DNA of 64,000 nucleotides, from assembly GCA_015654675.1 (NCBI GenBank), contig JAATGM010000006.1, positions 99,725-163,724 on the forward strand, written 5' to 3'. Both the position numbers and the translations under genes were made by a program. The notes beneath the pieces are model-generated. The model worked only from the letters and a program-made list of their open reading frames with translations. It was not told where the DNA came from and searched no databases. This stretch comes from Planctomycetota bacterium (GTDB lineage Bacteria > Planctomycetota > Phycisphaerae > UBA1845 > UTPLA1). This document shows, in pieces, positions 35,603 through 45,676 of this stretch. Numbering within the stretch: the first letter of the stretch is position 1; every line of letters starts with the position of its first letter.

Positions 35603-36094
35603 TCAATTGGTTGGAGGCGATCCCTTGGATTTCACAGGCAGATTTTCGCCCAAGTGGCGGGGATCGACAGCTGCCGAACCATCCGATCCAAGCTCGCCGA
35701 TGCCCTCCATGCCCGATTCCGTGCGAAAAGCAGCATCGTCTGCCCCGCATTTGGGGCACCGTATTCGGTTGAATGTCTTATTTGACCGGCTGGACAGCAA
35801 GGTCCGATAAGTATCGGACGATATGGAAAACCGAGAATTGCACGCGCGACAGGCCATCGCGTACTCAACCACCGGCTGCCCTGACCCCGCCTGCGGATGC
35901 CTCTGCACTGCTCGAACCGTCACCATCGCCGCCAGGCCGACGGCTAGCACTCCGCCCACTATCATAAGACGATGACGCGGCGCGGCGATCGGTGCGACCG
36001 CCGACGGCGAACTCGGCGCGGACGCCGACGGCTGTAGTTCCACCGGCCGCATCGTGGGCGTTCGCCCGGAATTTTCATCGTTGAAGGATGACAC
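35603..36094 (-). CDS. Membrane protein with a zinc ribbon
   Basis: 163 residues with a GTG start at 36094; an ATG 14 codons in is an alternative. A cytoplasmic Pro/Ser-rich tail is followed by one transmembrane helix (about 43-60, MIVGGVLAVGLAAMVTVRA) and then a zinc ribbon: CRAC, and about 36 residues later CPKC. No enzyme motif. It lies 39 nt after the pilin-like gene and probably belongs to the same transcript. Confidence 0.6.
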   Translation of the reverse strand: MSSFNDENSGRTPTMRPVELQPSASAPSSPSAVAPIAAPRHRLMIVGGVLAVGLAAMVTVRAVQRHPQAGSGQPVVEYAMACRACNSRFSISSDTYRTLLSSRSNKTFNRIRCPKCGADDAAFRTESGMEGIGELGSDGSAAVDPRHLGENLPVKSKGSPPTN

Positions 36095-36133
36095 TCAGGA
36101 AAACTCCCCACGGCGACCGCCGACCAGCGTGAA

Positions 36134-36991
36134 TCAATATGAGTCGCCCGTCGCGACGGGCCGGGCGCGGTCGGGCACGGGCGGATCAGGATAGCAATCG
36201 AGCCGCCAGCCCTCACCGCGAAAGACCCAGTAGTCGCCATATTCTTCGCGCGGCGGCTCGTTTCCGCCTTGAATGCCGATCGTCGCACCGTGGCCGTCGG
36301 CAAACGAGACGTTGTAACGCATCGGTTTGAAGTGCCAGCCGGCTGCGACGTAAGGCGGCTGGTTATAGATCGCGACCTGTGCATTGGTTTCTTCGAGAAC
36401 GACGGTCGTCGAGGTGTCCGGAATGCGCGTCGATCGCCGGAAGTAGGGGCCGTAGAAAAAGTGATCCGTGTACATCTTGATGTGATTATTCACGCGGTAG
36501 CTGGTGCCCGTGATGTCGGCGATCGGCACGCCGATCGGCATGGCCGGGTCGAAGTTTCGCGGTGCGTCTTCGATGCCCACATCGCCCGGGCATCGGAATA
36601 GCGGCAATTCGGCGTTGTCCGCGACATCGCCGTATAGAAACTTGTTCAGGACGCGCGTCGACGCCCGGAACGGACCGTTGTAGAGATTGGCGAGCCCCGC
36701 GTTCAGCCGGCACCATCCGCCCCCGTACTCATACTCGCCGTCAAATCCCCATCCCTGTTCCGCGAGCGGGTGAATCGGGATCAGGAACGAACTGTCGTCG
36801 TCAACGGCGTAGGTTTGAAAGGCCTGGGCGATGGCCTGCATATTCGTCAGGCATTTGACGCGAACACCCTCGTTCCGCGCCGCGCTGATGGAAGGCATCA
36901 TGATGCCAATCAGCAGGGCAATGATGGCGATGACGACCAGTAATTCGATCAGTGAGAACGCGGGCTGTCTGATTGGACGGAGGCGGGACAT
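36134..36991 (-). CDS. Type II secretion/pilin-like protein (prepilin N-methylation motif)
   Basis: 285 residues from the ATG at 36991. The N-terminus shows a prepilin cleavage site, RQPA then FSLIELLVVIAIIALLIGI, with Glu at position +5 of the mature protein. Residue -1 is Ala instead of the common Gly. A C-terminal body contains RYNVSFADGHGATIG, which recalls the H-X9-DG ending of planctomycete pseudopilins (DUF1559 group). Function: assembly into a pseudopilus or S-layer-like export apparatus; the secreted substrates are unknown. It precedes the zinc-ribbon gene by 39 nt. Confidence 0.75.
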   Translation of the reverse strand: MSRLRPIRQPAFSLIELLVVIAIIALLIGIMMPSISAARNEGVRVKCLTNMQAIAQAFQTYAVDDDSSFLIPIHPLAEQGWGFDGEYEYGGGWCRLNAGLANLYNGPFRASTRVLNKFLYGDVADNAELPLFRCPGDVGIEDAPRNFDPAMPIGVPIADITGTSYRVNNHIKMYTDHFFYGPYFRRSTRIPDTSTTVVLEETNAQVAIYNQPPYVAAGWHFKPMRYNVSFADGHGATIGIQGGNEPPREEYGDYWVFRGEGWRLDCYPDPPVPDRARPVATGDSY

Positions 36992-37063
36992 ATCGACCTT
37001 GGCTTTGCATTCTACCGTGGCATGCCGGGCGGGAAAAGAAAAATGCAATGCGGCCGACGCGCT

Positions 37064-38722
37064 CTACTCCCCACCCCGCCTGAGCGGCTCGAATCCCTGC
37101 GAGATTTCCCCTTCGTCCTGCCTGAGCGTGACGTGCCCAAGAAACCGCTCGGCGTCGATGGTCGGGTAGTCGCCGCGAAAGTGCGTGCCGCGCGACTCCT
37201 TGCGGACGGCCGCCGACTGCGCCATACAGCGCGCGTAGGTCAGCATGTTCTGCGTCTCCCACCCAAAGCGGTCGTCAAACGCCTTGTCCATGACGTAGCG
37301 CCCCCAGAAATCGACGATCTCGAGCGTCTCTTCCAATCGCGGTCCGGTCCGCTCGATGCCAACGTTTCGCCACATCATCGCCCGCAGACTGTTGCGAATG
37401 TCGGTCAAGTCGAGCTCGGTCCGTGGGCTGGGACCAAACGCATATCTCATTCGCAGTGGCCGCATCGCCTCGTGCGGTTGCCGCGCCGCCTCGCCGGCCG
37501 TGGCCCCGCAGATCTGCCCAAACACGAGTCCTTCCAGCAGCGAGTTGCTCGCCAACCGATTCGCGCCATGCACTTCGGTCGACGCCGCTTCGCCACACGC
37601 CAGCAGGCCTTCCACATCTGTCCGTCCGTCGAGGCCGGCCGCCAGACCGCCGATGGCATAATGCGCCGCGGGTCGCACGGGAATTAGGTCCTTCTCGGGA
37701 TTGATGTCGAATTCAAGACACTGTCGCATGATGGTCGGGAAGCGCTGCGCGAAACGCCCCGGCCCAAGATGCCGCACGTCGAGATAGACGCAGGTTGCGT
37801 GCGTCTGCGACATATGCTCGACAATCGCCCGCGATACCACGTCGCGCGGCGCTAGCTCGGCATCAGTGTGATAGGCCGACATGAAGCGATGACCGCTGCG
37901 ATCAACCAGGTAGGCCCCCTCGCCGCGCACCGCCTCGCTGATCAGCGTTCGGCTCGCTCCCGCGACATAAAGGGTGGTGGGATGAAATTGCAGGAACTCC
38001 ATGTCGCGCAGCGTCGCACCGGCCCGAAAGCCCATGGCCGGCCCGTCGCCGGTTGCGCCGGCCGGGTTAGTCGTTTCGCGGTAAAGCTGCCCCGCGCCGC
38101 CGGCCGCCACGATGGTCTGTCGCGCGTGAAAAATCTGGTAGCCATACTTCGCGTGGTGCGTTAGTGCCCCGATGCATCGCCCCTCAACGGTGACCAGGTC
38201 GATCACCATGCAGTTCTCAAATATCCGCACGTTCTCCTGTCGGCGAGCCCGATCAAGCAGCACGCGCGAAATCTCGCGCCCGGTTGCGTCACCGTGGGCA
38301 TGCACGATGCGTGGCGCCGAGTGTCCGCCTTCCAGGCCCAGCGCCACCTGTCCCGCTTCGAGGTCGAACGCGGCGCCCCAGTCGCGTAATTCGCGAATCC
38401 GCCCCGGTCCCTCGCGAACGATTCGCTCGACGGCCTCCCGGTTCGACAGCCCGCACCCGACTTCCAGCGTATCGCGTGTGTGCGCCGCCGCGCTGTCAGA
38501 TGAGCTGAGCACAACGGCGATGCCGCCCTGCGCGTAAGACGTGTTGGACTCCATCGCGGCGTCTTTGCAAACCACCAACACCGATCCGTACTGTGACGCC
38601 TCGATCGCGGCGCGGAGGCCGGCCACGCCCGTGCCGACCACGAGCACGTCGGTAAAGACCTGGCCGAGACGCTGGACGTCAAAGTTGATGAGATAACGCC
38701 GCTGCGCGAAATGGGAACTCAT
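37064..38722 (-). CDS. nadB: L-aspartate oxidase
   Basis: 552 residues. The FAD-binding motif VVGTGVAGLRAA is near residue 29, NTSYAQGGIAVV contains the conserved Gly/Ser segment, EGGHSAPRIVHAHGDATG is the catalytic loop, and AAHYAIGGLAAGLDGRTDVEGLLACGE is the succinate dehydrogenase-like second FAD segment. It oxidises L-aspartate to iminoaspartate, the first step of NAD synthesis from aspartate. It lies 85 nt after trpE on the same strand. nadA and nadC are not in the window. Confidence 0.93.
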   Translation of the reverse strand: MSSHFAQRRYLINFDVQRLGQVFTDVLVVGTGVAGLRAAIEASQYGSVLVVCKDAAMESNTSYAQGGIAVVLSSSDSAAAHTRDTLEVGCGLSNREAVERIVREGPGRIRELRDWGAAFDLEAGQVALGLEGGHSAPRIVHAHGDATGREISRVLLDRARRQENVRIFENCMVIDLVTVEGRCIGALTHHAKYGYQIFHARQTIVAAGGAGQLYRETTNPAGATGDGPAMGFRAGATLRDMEFLQFHPTTLYVAGASRTLISEAVRGEGAYLVDRSGHRFMSAYHTDAELAPRDVVSRAIVEHMSQTHATCVYLDVRHLGPGRFAQRFPTIMRQCLEFDINPEKDLIPVRPAAHYAIGGLAAGLDGRTDVEGLLACGEAASTEVHGANRLASNSLLEGLVFGQICGATAGEAARQPHEAMRPLRMRYAFGPSPRTELDLTDIRNSLRAMMWRNVGIERTGPRLEETLEIVDFWGRYVMDKAFDDRFGWETQNMLTYARCMAQSAAVRKESRGTHFRGDYPTIDAERFLGHVTLRQDEGEISQGFEPLRRGGE

Positions 38723-38807
38723 AGGCAGCTATCGTAGATCGGCAGCGGCATGTGTTCCACGCCGACAGAGGAATTGGTTGCACCGCCGCGGGACCGGCCC
38801 CGCGCGA

Positions 38808-40229
38808 TTATCGTCGATTGGCAAGCTGAACAGCGCGCATCAGTGCTCGCGCCTTGTTCACCGACTCTTCATACTCAAGCTCCGGCTGCGAATCCGCCAC
38901 GATGCCCGCGCCTGCCTGAATCCATCCCCGATTGCCGGAGATTACGATCGTTCGGATGGCGATGCACAGGTCCATGTCGCCGAGCAGACTGAAATAGCCG
39001 ATCGCGCCGGCGTAGATGCCGCGCCGCACCGGTTCGAGCTCTTCGATAATCTCCATCGCCCGCACCTTGGGCGCGCCCGACACGGTTCCTGCGGGAAAGG
39101 CGGCCTGATAGAGATCGAGCGCGTCGCAGCCGTCGCGCAGCCAGCCCTCGACCTGCGATACGAGGTGCATGACCTTCGAATGCCGCTCGACCTGAAGTAC
39201 GTCCTTCAACTTTAGCGTTCCGAATTGACAGACACGCCCCAGGTCGTTGCGGCCAAGATCGACCAGCATGACATGCTCGGCTCGTTCCTTCGGATCGGCC
39301 AGCAACTCCGACGCCAGGGCCGCATCTTCTGCGTCAGTCGCGCCGCGCTTGCGGGTCCCGGCCAATGGCCGCGTAACGGCCCGGCGCCCCGCCAGCTTTA
39401 CAAGCACCTCGGGCGAAGAGCCCGCGATGTGCAGGCCGTCGAGTTTGAGGAAGTACATGTACGGTGAAGGGTTCGTGACGCGCAAGGCGCGATACAACGC
39501 GAGCGGGGGAACCGTGAGCGGAAACTCGAATCGCTGTGACAGGACGACCTGAAAGACATCGCCGGCGCGAATGTATTCCTTCGCGCGCTCCACCATTCGC
39601 TCAAATTGCTCGCGCGACATCCCGGGCTTCAATTCGACCGTGTTCTCGATGCTCGCGTCGTCGATCTTCTCGACCCGCGCCTCGTCCGGCCGCTCCGATG
39701 CCGCCAATGCTGCTTGAATCTCCGCCAGCCGCTGCTCGCGGCGGTCGCCATCGAATAGCACGACGTGCGCAACCTGGTCGAGGTGGTCAAAGCAGATCAC
39801 CTCGCGCGGAAAGAGCAGGCACGCATCGGCTGCGCCAAGCTCATCCGGCTTGTTATCAGAAATTGCCTCGGTCCAGCGGACAGTGTCATAGCCGAGGTAT
39901 CCGACAGCCCCGCCGCAGAACGGTGCCACCGGCGGCACGTCGGCGTCAGTGCGAATCAGTTGTCGCAGGGCCGCGAGCGGCGAGCCGCGCTCGCGATGCG
40001 CCTGCCCATCGATCGTCAATTCCAGCTCATCGCGCCGCGCTTTGAAAATCGCCATCGGCCGGCCGCCGATGAACGAGTAGCGTCCATGATTGCCGTGTGC
40101 TTCGAGCGACTCGTAAAGGAATCCCCACGGCTCGTCACCGTACAGCGCTTCAAACACGCGCACCGGCACCGCTCGCGTCGGCAGGCGGCGATGCCACGCG
40201 GCGACTCGCGGCAGGGGGGGCAGACTCAT
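38808..40229 (-). CDS. trpE: Anthranilate synthase component I
   Basis: 473 residues, starting at the ATG at 40229, which overlaps the DAHP synthase stop (ATGA). The N-terminus has the Trp-binding LYES segment and RYSFIGGRP. Catalytic motifs include AGTRKRG, LGRNDLGRV, GTVSGAPKVRAMEII and GAIGYF. It makes anthranilate from chorismate using ammonia supplied by TrpG. No trpG gene is visible here; the amidotransferase subunit must be elsewhere or shared with pabA. Terminal gene of the trp operon. Confidence 0.95.
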   Translation of the reverse strand: MSLPPLPRVAAWHRRLPTRAVPVRVFEALYGDEPWGFLYESLEAHGNHGRYSFIGGRPMAIFKARRDELELTIDGQAHRERGSPLAALRQLIRTDADVPPVAPFCGGAVGYLGYDTVRWTEAISDNKPDELGAADACLLFPREVICFDHLDQVAHVVLFDGDRREQRLAEIQAALAASERPDEARVEKIDDASIENTVELKPGMSREQFERMVERAKEYIRAGDVFQVVLSQRFEFPLTVPPLALYRALRVTNPSPYMYFLKLDGLHIAGSSPEVLVKLAGRRAVTRPLAGTRKRGATDAEDAALASELLADPKERAEHVMLVDLGRNDLGRVCQFGTLKLKDVLQVERHSKVMHLVSQVEGWLRDGCDALDLYQAAFPAGTVSGAPKVRAMEIIEELEPVRRGIYAGAIGYFSLLGDMDLCIAIRTIVISGNRGWIQAGAGIVADSQPELEYEESVNKARALMRAVQLANRR

Positions 40230-41251
40230 CGCGCCGCCACCGACCCGCGCCGCACGGCCGGGACGATCAGCCGCAGCTCGTCCATCAGCTCTTCGAACAT
40301 CGCCAGTGTGAGTGCTTGTGCGCCGTCCGATTGAGCCCGCGCCGGGTCGGGATGTACCTCGACCATCACGCCGTCGGCCCCAACCGCGATCGCAGCCCGC
40401 GCCAGCGGAATCACAATGTCGCGCCGTCCGGCCGCATGACTCGGATCGACGATGACGGGTAGGTGGGTAAGCCGTTTCAACTCGGGCACGATCGACAGAT
40501 CGAGCGTGAAGCGCGAGTGATCCGCAAACGTGCGAATTCCGCGCTCGCACAAAATCACCTGTCGGTTGCCTTCCGCCATTACATATTCGGCCGCCAGCAG
40601 AAACTCCTCCAGCGTCGCCGCCATGCCGCGCTTCAGCAGCACGGGCTTGCGCGCCTTGCCGACGCGCTTGAGTAGTGGGGCGTTCTGCATGTTGCGCGCC
40701 CCGATCTGCAGGATGTCCACGTGCTCCTCAACCTGCGGCACGTCCTCGGTGGCCATGACCTCGGAAACGATCGGCAAGCCGCTTTGCGCCCGTGCATCCG
40801 CAAGCAACTTCAGTCCTTCAAGCCCGAGCCCCTGAAACGTGTACGGCGATGTCCGCGGCTTAAACGCACCGCCGCGCAGCAGGTGCGCCCCGCGGGCCTT
40901 CAATTCCTTGGCCGCCCGCGCGATCGGCTCGCGCGCCTCGACGGAGCACGGCCCGGCAATAACAACGATCTCCGGCCCGCCGATCCTCACGCCGCCGACT
41001 TCGACGATCGTGTCCTCCGGCTTCATCTCGCGGCTGGTCAACTTGAACGGCTTGGTGACCCGGATGACTTCGAGCACGCCCGGCAGGGCGGTCAGCCCGC
41101 TCGGATCGACCGGGCCGACGTTGCCCGTAATGCCGATGGCCGTCCGCAGTTTGCCCGGTATCGGATGCGGCGCGAGTCCCATTTCCTGCACGACCCGGCA
41201 GACGTGCTCCACCTGCCGCTCGTCGGCCCCCTGTTTCATGACAATCAGCAT
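40226..41251 (-). CDS. aroF: DAHP synthase (type I beta) with N-terminal regulatory-like domain
   Basis: 341 residues. The N-terminal domain (about 1-70: VEHVCRVVQEMGLAPH, LPGVLEVIRV) is the ferredoxin-like extension of the Thermotoga-type enzymes. The catalytic domain carries IAGPCSVE, LLRGGAFKPRTSPYTFQG and PVIVDPSHAAG. It condenses phosphoenolpyruvate with erythrose 4-phosphate, the first step of the shikimate pathway. Its place inside the trp operon should tie aromatic precursor supply to tryptophan demand. The gap from trpA is one base, and the trpE start overlaps the stop by 4 nt. An ATG five codons in is an alternative start. Confidence 0.93.
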   Translation of the reverse strand: MLIVMKQGADERQVEHVCRVVQEMGLAPHPIPGKLRTAIGITGNVGPVDPSGLTALPGVLEVIRVTKPFKLTSREMKPEDTIVEVGGVRIGGPEIVVIAGPCSVEAREPIARAAKELKARGAHLLRGGAFKPRTSPYTFQGLGLEGLKLLADARAQSGLPIVSEVMATEDVPQVEEHVDILQIGARNMQNAPLLKRVGKARKPVLLKRGMAATLEEFLLAAEYVMAEGNRQVILCERGIRTFADHSRFTLDLSIVPELKRLTHLPVIVDPSHAAGRRDIVIPLARAAIAVGADGVMVEVHPDPARAQSDGAQALTLAMFEELMDELRLIVPAVRRGSVAAR

Positions 41252-41252
41252 C

Positions 41253-42023
41253 TCACGCGCTCCTCGTTGCGGCCTTCAGCGTTTTCACCAGGCCGCACAA
41301 ATCTTCATTCTGTCGGATGGCGTCCACCAGCCGGCTGCCAACGACGACCGCGTCGGCATGCTCGCGAAGCGATCGAATCTGCTCCGGCGTCGAAATTCCA
41401 AAACCCACTGCGATCGGTTTCGCGGTCAACTGCTTTGCCCGCTTTAGAAATGCCGGCAGCTCGCTCGACAACTCGCGCCGCGCCCCGGTGGTGCCGGTCA
41501 GACTGACGGCGTAGACAAATCCTTCGCTGCGCTTGCCGATTTCGCGCAGCCGATCGTCGGTGCTGGTCGGCGCCGCAAGTTGAATCAGGCTGATGCCGGC
41601 GTCGCTCAGCAGGGGAGTCCACTCGTCCGACTCCTCCATCGGCAGATCCGGGACGATCAAGCCGCTCACACCGCTCAGCGCGAAGTCGGCTCCGATCCGA
41701 TCCCGTCCCAGCGCCAGCAGCGGATTCAAGTAGGTCATAATGACGATCGGAACGTCGAACCGCTGCGCCGCCAGTCCTTCCAGGATTCGCCGCAGACTCG
41801 CGCCCGCTACGAGGGCTTCGTGCGACGCGGCCTGGATAGTCGGCCCGTCAGCGATCGGGTCGGAAAACGGGATTCCAACCTCGATCAAGTCGGCCCCGCC
41901 CTCGACCGCCGCGCGGATGTTCCGCATCGACGCGTCCAGTGTCGGGTAGCCGCCCATGAGGTAGCAGGCCAGTCCTGCCTCATCGCGAGATCGCAATCGC
42001 TCGAATGTCTCGCGGATGGTCAT
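41253..42023 (-). CDS. trpA: Tryptophan synthase alpha subunit
   Basis: 256 residues from the ATG at 42023, overlapping the trpB stop by 4 nt (ATGA). It shows [19 protein letters not shown], the acid Glu and Asp region; [13 protein letters not shown]; the loop with [10 protein letters not shown]; and the phosphate-binding [10 protein letters not shown]. It cleaves indole-3-glycerol phosphate to indole and passes it to TrpB. The next gene is the DAHP synthase, one base away. Confidence 0.97.
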   Translation of the reverse strand: MTIRETFERLRSRDEAGLACYLMGGYPTLDASMRNIRAAVEGGADLIEVGIPFSDPIADGPTIQAASHEALVAGASLRRILEGLAAQRFDVPIVIMTYLNPLLALGRDRIGADFALSGVSGLIVPDLPMEESDEWTPLLSDAGISLIQLAAPTSTDDRLREIGKRSEGFVYAVSLTGTTGARRELSSELPAFLKRAKQLTAKPIAVGFGISTPEQIRSLREHADAVVVGSRLVDAIRQNEDLCGLVKTLKAATRSA

Positions 42024-43201
42024 ACCAGCCCCTGCACGATCTCGAGGTCTTTGTCGCCGCGGCCGCAGAGGTTCAGCACGATGACTTTGTCGCGACCGAG
42101 CTGCGGTGCGATCTTGCACACATGCGCGAACGCGTGCGATGGTTCCAACGCAGGGATAATCCCTTCGTACTCGCACATCAGCTTGAGCGCCGCCAGCGCC
42201 TCGCGGTCCGTCACCGAAACATATTCGACCCGCCCGGCGTCGCGAAGGTATGAATGCTCCGGCCCGACGCCGGGATAATCCAGGCCCGCCGACACCGAAT
42301 GCGTCTCGGTCACCTGGCCGTCGGCGTCTTGGAGTACGTAGCTCTTGGCCCCGTGCAGCACACCCACGCGCCCGCCCGCCAGCGTGGCCGCATGTCGAGG
42401 CGTATCGACGCCATCGCCCGCGGCCTCGACGCCGATGAGCTTCACCGCGTCGTTCAAAAAAGCGTGAAAAATGCCGATCGCGTTCGATCCGCCGCCAACG
42501 CAGGCCACGACTACATCGGGCAGCCGCCCGATCCGGGCCGTGATCTGTTCGCGCGTTTCGCGACCGATCACGGACTGAAAATCTCGCACAATGAGCGGAT
42601 ACGGGTGCGGCCCAACCACCGAGCCGATCACGTAGTGCGTCGTCCGCACGTTGGTCACCCAGTCGCGGATGGCTTCATTGATCGCGTCCTTCAGTGTCTT
42701 GCTGCCGGACTCGACGGGGATGACCTCGGCACCCAGCAGACCCATTCGCAGTACGTTCATCCGCTGCCGCCGGCAATCCTCCGAGCCCATATAGACCTGG
42801 CACTTGAGCCCAACCAGCGCGCAAGCCGTCGCCGTTGCGACGCCGTGTTGCCCGGCTCCCGTCTCCGCGATGATCCGCTGCTTGCCCATCTGCTTCGCGA
42901 GCAGCACCTGGCCGAGAGCATTGTTGATCTTGTGCGCGCCGGTGTGCGCGAGATCCTCGCGCTTGAGCCAAAGCGTCGCACCCCCGAGTCGCTCCGTCAG
43001 CCGCGCGGCCTGATAAATCGGCGTCGGCCGGCCAACATAGTCGCGTTGCAGCTCGCTGAGTCGCTTTGCAAACGCCGCGTCGGACCGAATCTCGCGATAG
43101 GCCGACTCAAGCTCGTCGAGCGCGTGCATCAGCGTCTCAGGCACGAATCGCCCACCGAACGCACCGAAGTAGCCGCGCTTGTCAGGTTCTGTCGCCAGCA
43201 T
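42020..43201 (-). CDS. trpB: Tryptophan synthase beta subunit
   Basis: 393 residues. The PLP lysine is in [11 protein letters not shown]. The glycine-rich phosphate-binding loop is [12 protein letters not shown], and GRPTPIYQA and [12 protein letters not shown] are standard for TrpB1. It makes tryptophan from indole and serine. It overlaps trpF by 20 nt and trpA by 4 nt. Confidence 0.97.
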   Translation of the reverse strand: MLATEPDKRGYFGAFGGRFVPETLMHALDELESAYREIRSDAAFAKRLSELQRDYVGRPTPIYQAARLTERLGGATLWLKREDLAHTGAHKINNALGQVLLAKQMGKQRIIAETGAGQHGVATATACALVGLKCQVYMGSEDCRRQRMNVLRMGLLGAEVIPVESGSKTLKDAINEAIRDWVTNVRTTHYVIGSVVGPHPYPLIVRDFQSVIGRETREQITARIGRLPDVVVACVGGGSNAIGIFHAFLNDAVKLIGVEAAGDGVDTPRHAATLAGGRVGVLHGAKSYVLQDADGQVTETHSVSAGLDYPGVGPEHSYLRDAGRVEYVSVTDREALAALKLMCEYEGIIPALEPSHAFAHVCKIAPQLGRDKVIVLNLCGRGDKDLEIVQGLV

Positions 43202-43802
43202 CGGCTGCCCTCACCGCTTGAATAAACGCCCGCATCTTCGCCTCATCCTTCATGCCCGGCGCCTTTTCGACGCCCGACGATACATCGACCCCATACGGCC
43301 GCGCGGCACGAATCGCCTCGCCGACGTTTTCCGGCGTCAGGCCGCCCGAAACGATCGTTCGTGGCGACGCGCACTTCGCGATGGCCCAGGGAAACGGTTT
43401 ACCCGATCCAGCGCCGGGATCGAGCAGCCACGCCCCGACGGAGTACGCCCGCGCCCGCTCGGCAACCATCGCCGCCGTGTCGCCCTCGAGAATCTGGATT
43501 CGCTTGATGACCGGAAGCACCTCGATCGACTCGCAGAAGGCCGGTGGCTCGCGGCCATGCAGTTGAATCGCGCCGAATCGGACTTGAAACAACGCCTCGT
43601 CCAGTTCGTCGTCGCTCGGATCTACGAACACTCCGACAATCGAGACGAGTGGCGGCAGCGCCGCGGCAATTTCCACCGCCCGTTCGAGCGTCACCTGTCG
43701 CGGCGACGGCGCAAAGACGAGCCCAATCGCGTCGGCGCCGGCCTCGGCGGCGGCCAACGCGTCGGGCGGGTTTGTGATGCCGCAAATCTTCACACGCGTC
43801 AT
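43182..43802 (-). CDS. trpF: Phosphoribosylanthranilate isomerase
   Basis: 206 residues. The start [15 protein letters not shown] carries the catalytic Cys (KICG). [20 protein letters not shown] and [14 protein letters not shown] are the expected strands, and [16 protein letters not shown] is the phosphate-binding end with SSGVE. An Amadori rearrangement enzyme in Trp biosynthesis. It starts with an ATGA overlap on the trpC stop and overlaps trpB by 20 nt. Confidence 0.96.
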   Translation of the reverse strand: MTRVKICGITNPPDALAAAEAGADAIGLVFAPSPRQVTLERAVEIAAALPPLVSIVGVFVDPSDDELDEALFQVRFGAIQLHGREPPAFCESIEVLPVIKRIQILEGDTAAMVAERARAYSVGAWLLDPGAGSGKPFPWAIAKCASPRTIVSGGLTPENVGEAIRAARPYGVDVSSGVEKAPGMKDEAKMRAFIQAVRAADAGDRT

Positions 43803-44563
43803 CGCGCCGCCTCCAGCAGTTCGCGTAACTTTTCGCCGGGTCGGTCGGCTCTTAACAGCGACTCGCCGACCAGCATGCCGTCAAACCCCGCATCGACCAC
43901 CCGCCTGACGTCGTCCCCGGTATGGATGCCGCTCTCCGCAACAGTGATGAACCCGCTCGGAAGCCGTTCACGCAGCCGCAGGGCGACCGCCAGGTCGATC
44001 CGCAGCGTATCAAGATCGCGGCTGTTGATGCCGATGATGGCCGCGCCGGCCGCCGTCGCGCGATCCAACTCGCGCTCGTCATGAACTTCGACCAGTGCCG
44101 CAAGCTCGCTCGACCGCGCCGTACTGAGCAGGACGCGGAGTTCCTCGTCACTCAGGATTCTCGCGATCAGCAGTACCGCGTCGGCGCCGATCGCCCGTGC
44201 CTCCTCAATCTGAAATGCGTCGATCGTGAAGTCCTTCCGAAGCACCGGCAGGGGGGTGGCGTCTCGGGCCTGCGACAGGTCACCATCGCTGCCGCCGAAC
44301 CATCTTGACTCCGTGAGCACCGACAGTGCCGCCGCGCCGGCAGCCGCATACTCGTGGGCCACCTCGGCCGGGTCGAGCCCTTCACGAATCGCGCCGCGCG
44401 AGGGTGAGCGCCGCTTGATCTCGGCGACAACTGACAATCCCGGTCGTCTCAGCGCGCCGGCAAAGTCCCGCGTCTCCGGTAGGGCGTTTGCCAACCGCGG
44501 CGCAATCTTCCGGCTCGCTACTTCCAGCCGCTTCTGCTCAACGATTTCCGCCAGGAGACTCAT
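43799..44563 (-). CDS. trpC: Indole-3-glycerol phosphate synthase
   Basis: 254 residues. VVAEIKRRSPSRGAI contains the catalytic Glu and Lys. LPVLRKDFTIDAFQI, GAAIIGINSRDLDTLRIDL and ITVAESGIHTGDDV are the conserved strands of the barrel. It closes the indole ring. It overlaps trpD by 4 nt at its start and trpF by 4 nt at its end. Confidence 0.96.
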   Translation of the reverse strand: MSLLAEIVEQKRLEVASRKIAPRLANALPETRDFAGALRRPGLSVVAEIKRRSPSRGAIREGLDPAEVAHEYAAAGAAALSVLTESRWFGGSDGDLSQARDATPLPVLRKDFTIDAFQIEEARAIGADAVLLIARILSDEELRVLLSTARSSELAALVEVHDERELDRATAAGAAIIGINSRDLDTLRIDLAVALRLRERLPSGFITVAESGIHTGDDVRRVVDAGFDGMLVGESLLRADRPGEKLRELLEAAR

Positions 44564-45582
44564 GTCGATCGTCTCCCGCCGAACGCAACCAGTGCTCCAA
44601 GCTTCTTCTCTGCTGCGCCAGAATCGATCACCTCGCGCGCCCGCGCGACGCCTTCGTTAATCGACGCCGCTCGGCCTCCAACATAGATCGCAGCGCCGCT
44701 GTTCAGCAGCACCACGTCGCGTGCCGGTCCGGCCTCGCCTGCCAGCACCGCGCGAATTACGCGGGCATTCTCGTGCGGCTCGCCGCCGGCGATGGCGTCG
44801 AGCCCGGCCGGCGAAATGCCGTATTCGTTGGGCGACACGCGATAGTTCGCGATCTGCCCGTTTTTCAATTCCGTGACCTGCGTCGGCGCGGCAATGCTGA
44901 TTTCGTCCAGTCCGTCCTCGCTGTGCACGATCAGACAATGCGTTGAGCCCAATCGCCGCAGCGCTTCGGCCATGGTCTGTGCAAGCCCGGGCGCGTACAC
45001 GCCGAGAAGTTGTCGCTTCGCGCCGGCCGGGTGCACGAGTGGCCCAATCGTGTTGAAGATGCTCCGCACCCCAATCTCGCGTCGCGGGCCGACCGCGTGC
45101 TTCGCCCCTGGGTTGTATTGCGGCGCGAACATGAAACCGATACCGATCTGTTCGATGCTTGCCGCCGTCCGCTCCGGCGACAGCTCGATCGCCACGCCCA
45201 ATTCGGTCAACACATCCGCGCTTCCGCATCGGCTGGAAACGGATCGGTTTCCGTGCTTCGCGACCCGGCAGCCCGCGGCGGCCGCGACAAACGCGCAGGC
45301 CGTGGAGATGTTAAACGTCCCGCGGCCATCGCCTCCGGTTCCGCAGGTATCGAGCAGATCGTCGCCCGCCAGCGGAAATGGCGTCGCCGCGCCGCGCACG
45401 GCCCGCACAAACCCGGCGATTTCGTCTACCGTCTCGCCGCGCATCCGCAACGCCACCAGCAGCCCGCCGATCTGTGCCGGCGTTGCCTCGCCCGCCATGA
45501 TGGCACGCGCCACCGCCCCGGCCTGCTCCTCATCGAGCGTCCGGCCCGCGATGACTTCCTGGATGGCCTGCTGCACCGTCAT
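44560..45582 (-). CDS. trpD: Anthranilate phosphoribosyltransferase
   Basis: 340 residues, starting at the ATG at 45582 (MTVQQAIQEVIAGRTL); the longer frame would run back through the attenuator hairpin. LLDTCGTGGDGRGTFNIST is the PRPP-binding glycine-rich loop, AKHGNRSVSSRCGSADVLTELG holds the KHGNR motif and the anthranilate region. First structural gene of the operon, 25 nt after the terminator hairpin of the trp leader. ATGA overlap with trpC. Confidence 0.96.
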   Translation of the reverse strand: MTVQQAIQEVIAGRTLDEEQAGAVARAIMAGEATPAQIGGLLVALRMRGETVDEIAGFVRAVRGAATPFPLAGDDLLDTCGTGGDGRGTFNISTACAFVAAAAGCRVAKHGNRSVSSRCGSADVLTELGVAIELSPERTAASIEQIGIGFMFAPQYNPGAKHAVGPRREIGVRSIFNTIGPLVHPAGAKRQLLGVYAPGLAQTMAEALRRLGSTHCLIVHSEDGLDEISIAAPTQVTELKNGQIANYRVSPNEYGISPAGLDAIAGGEPHENARVIRAVLAGEAGPARDVVLLNSGAAIYVGGRAASINEGVARAREVIDSGAAEKKLGALVAFGGRRST

Positions 45583-45606
45583 GAATCGCGATTCTCGATA
45601 CCGCCT

Positions 45607-45640
45607 GAAAACAAAAAACCCCGGCATCTGGCCGGGGTTT
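45607..45640 (-). terminator. trp attenuator terminator hairpin
   Basis: On the minus strand a perfect 10-bp stem AAACCCCGGC/GCCGGGGTTT with a 5-nt loop is followed by TTTTTTGTTTT. It sits between the leader ORF and the trpD start. The 3' part of the leader ORF (GCCGGAGGTT at 45695-45686) can pair with AACCCCGGC (45639-45631), apart from one bulged A. That competing pairing would break the terminator, so this hairpin is regulated and not constitutive. Confidence 0.85.
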
Positions 45641-45676
45641 GAATCTTTCGTTGTCTCGCGACGTCCCTGTGCGTGA

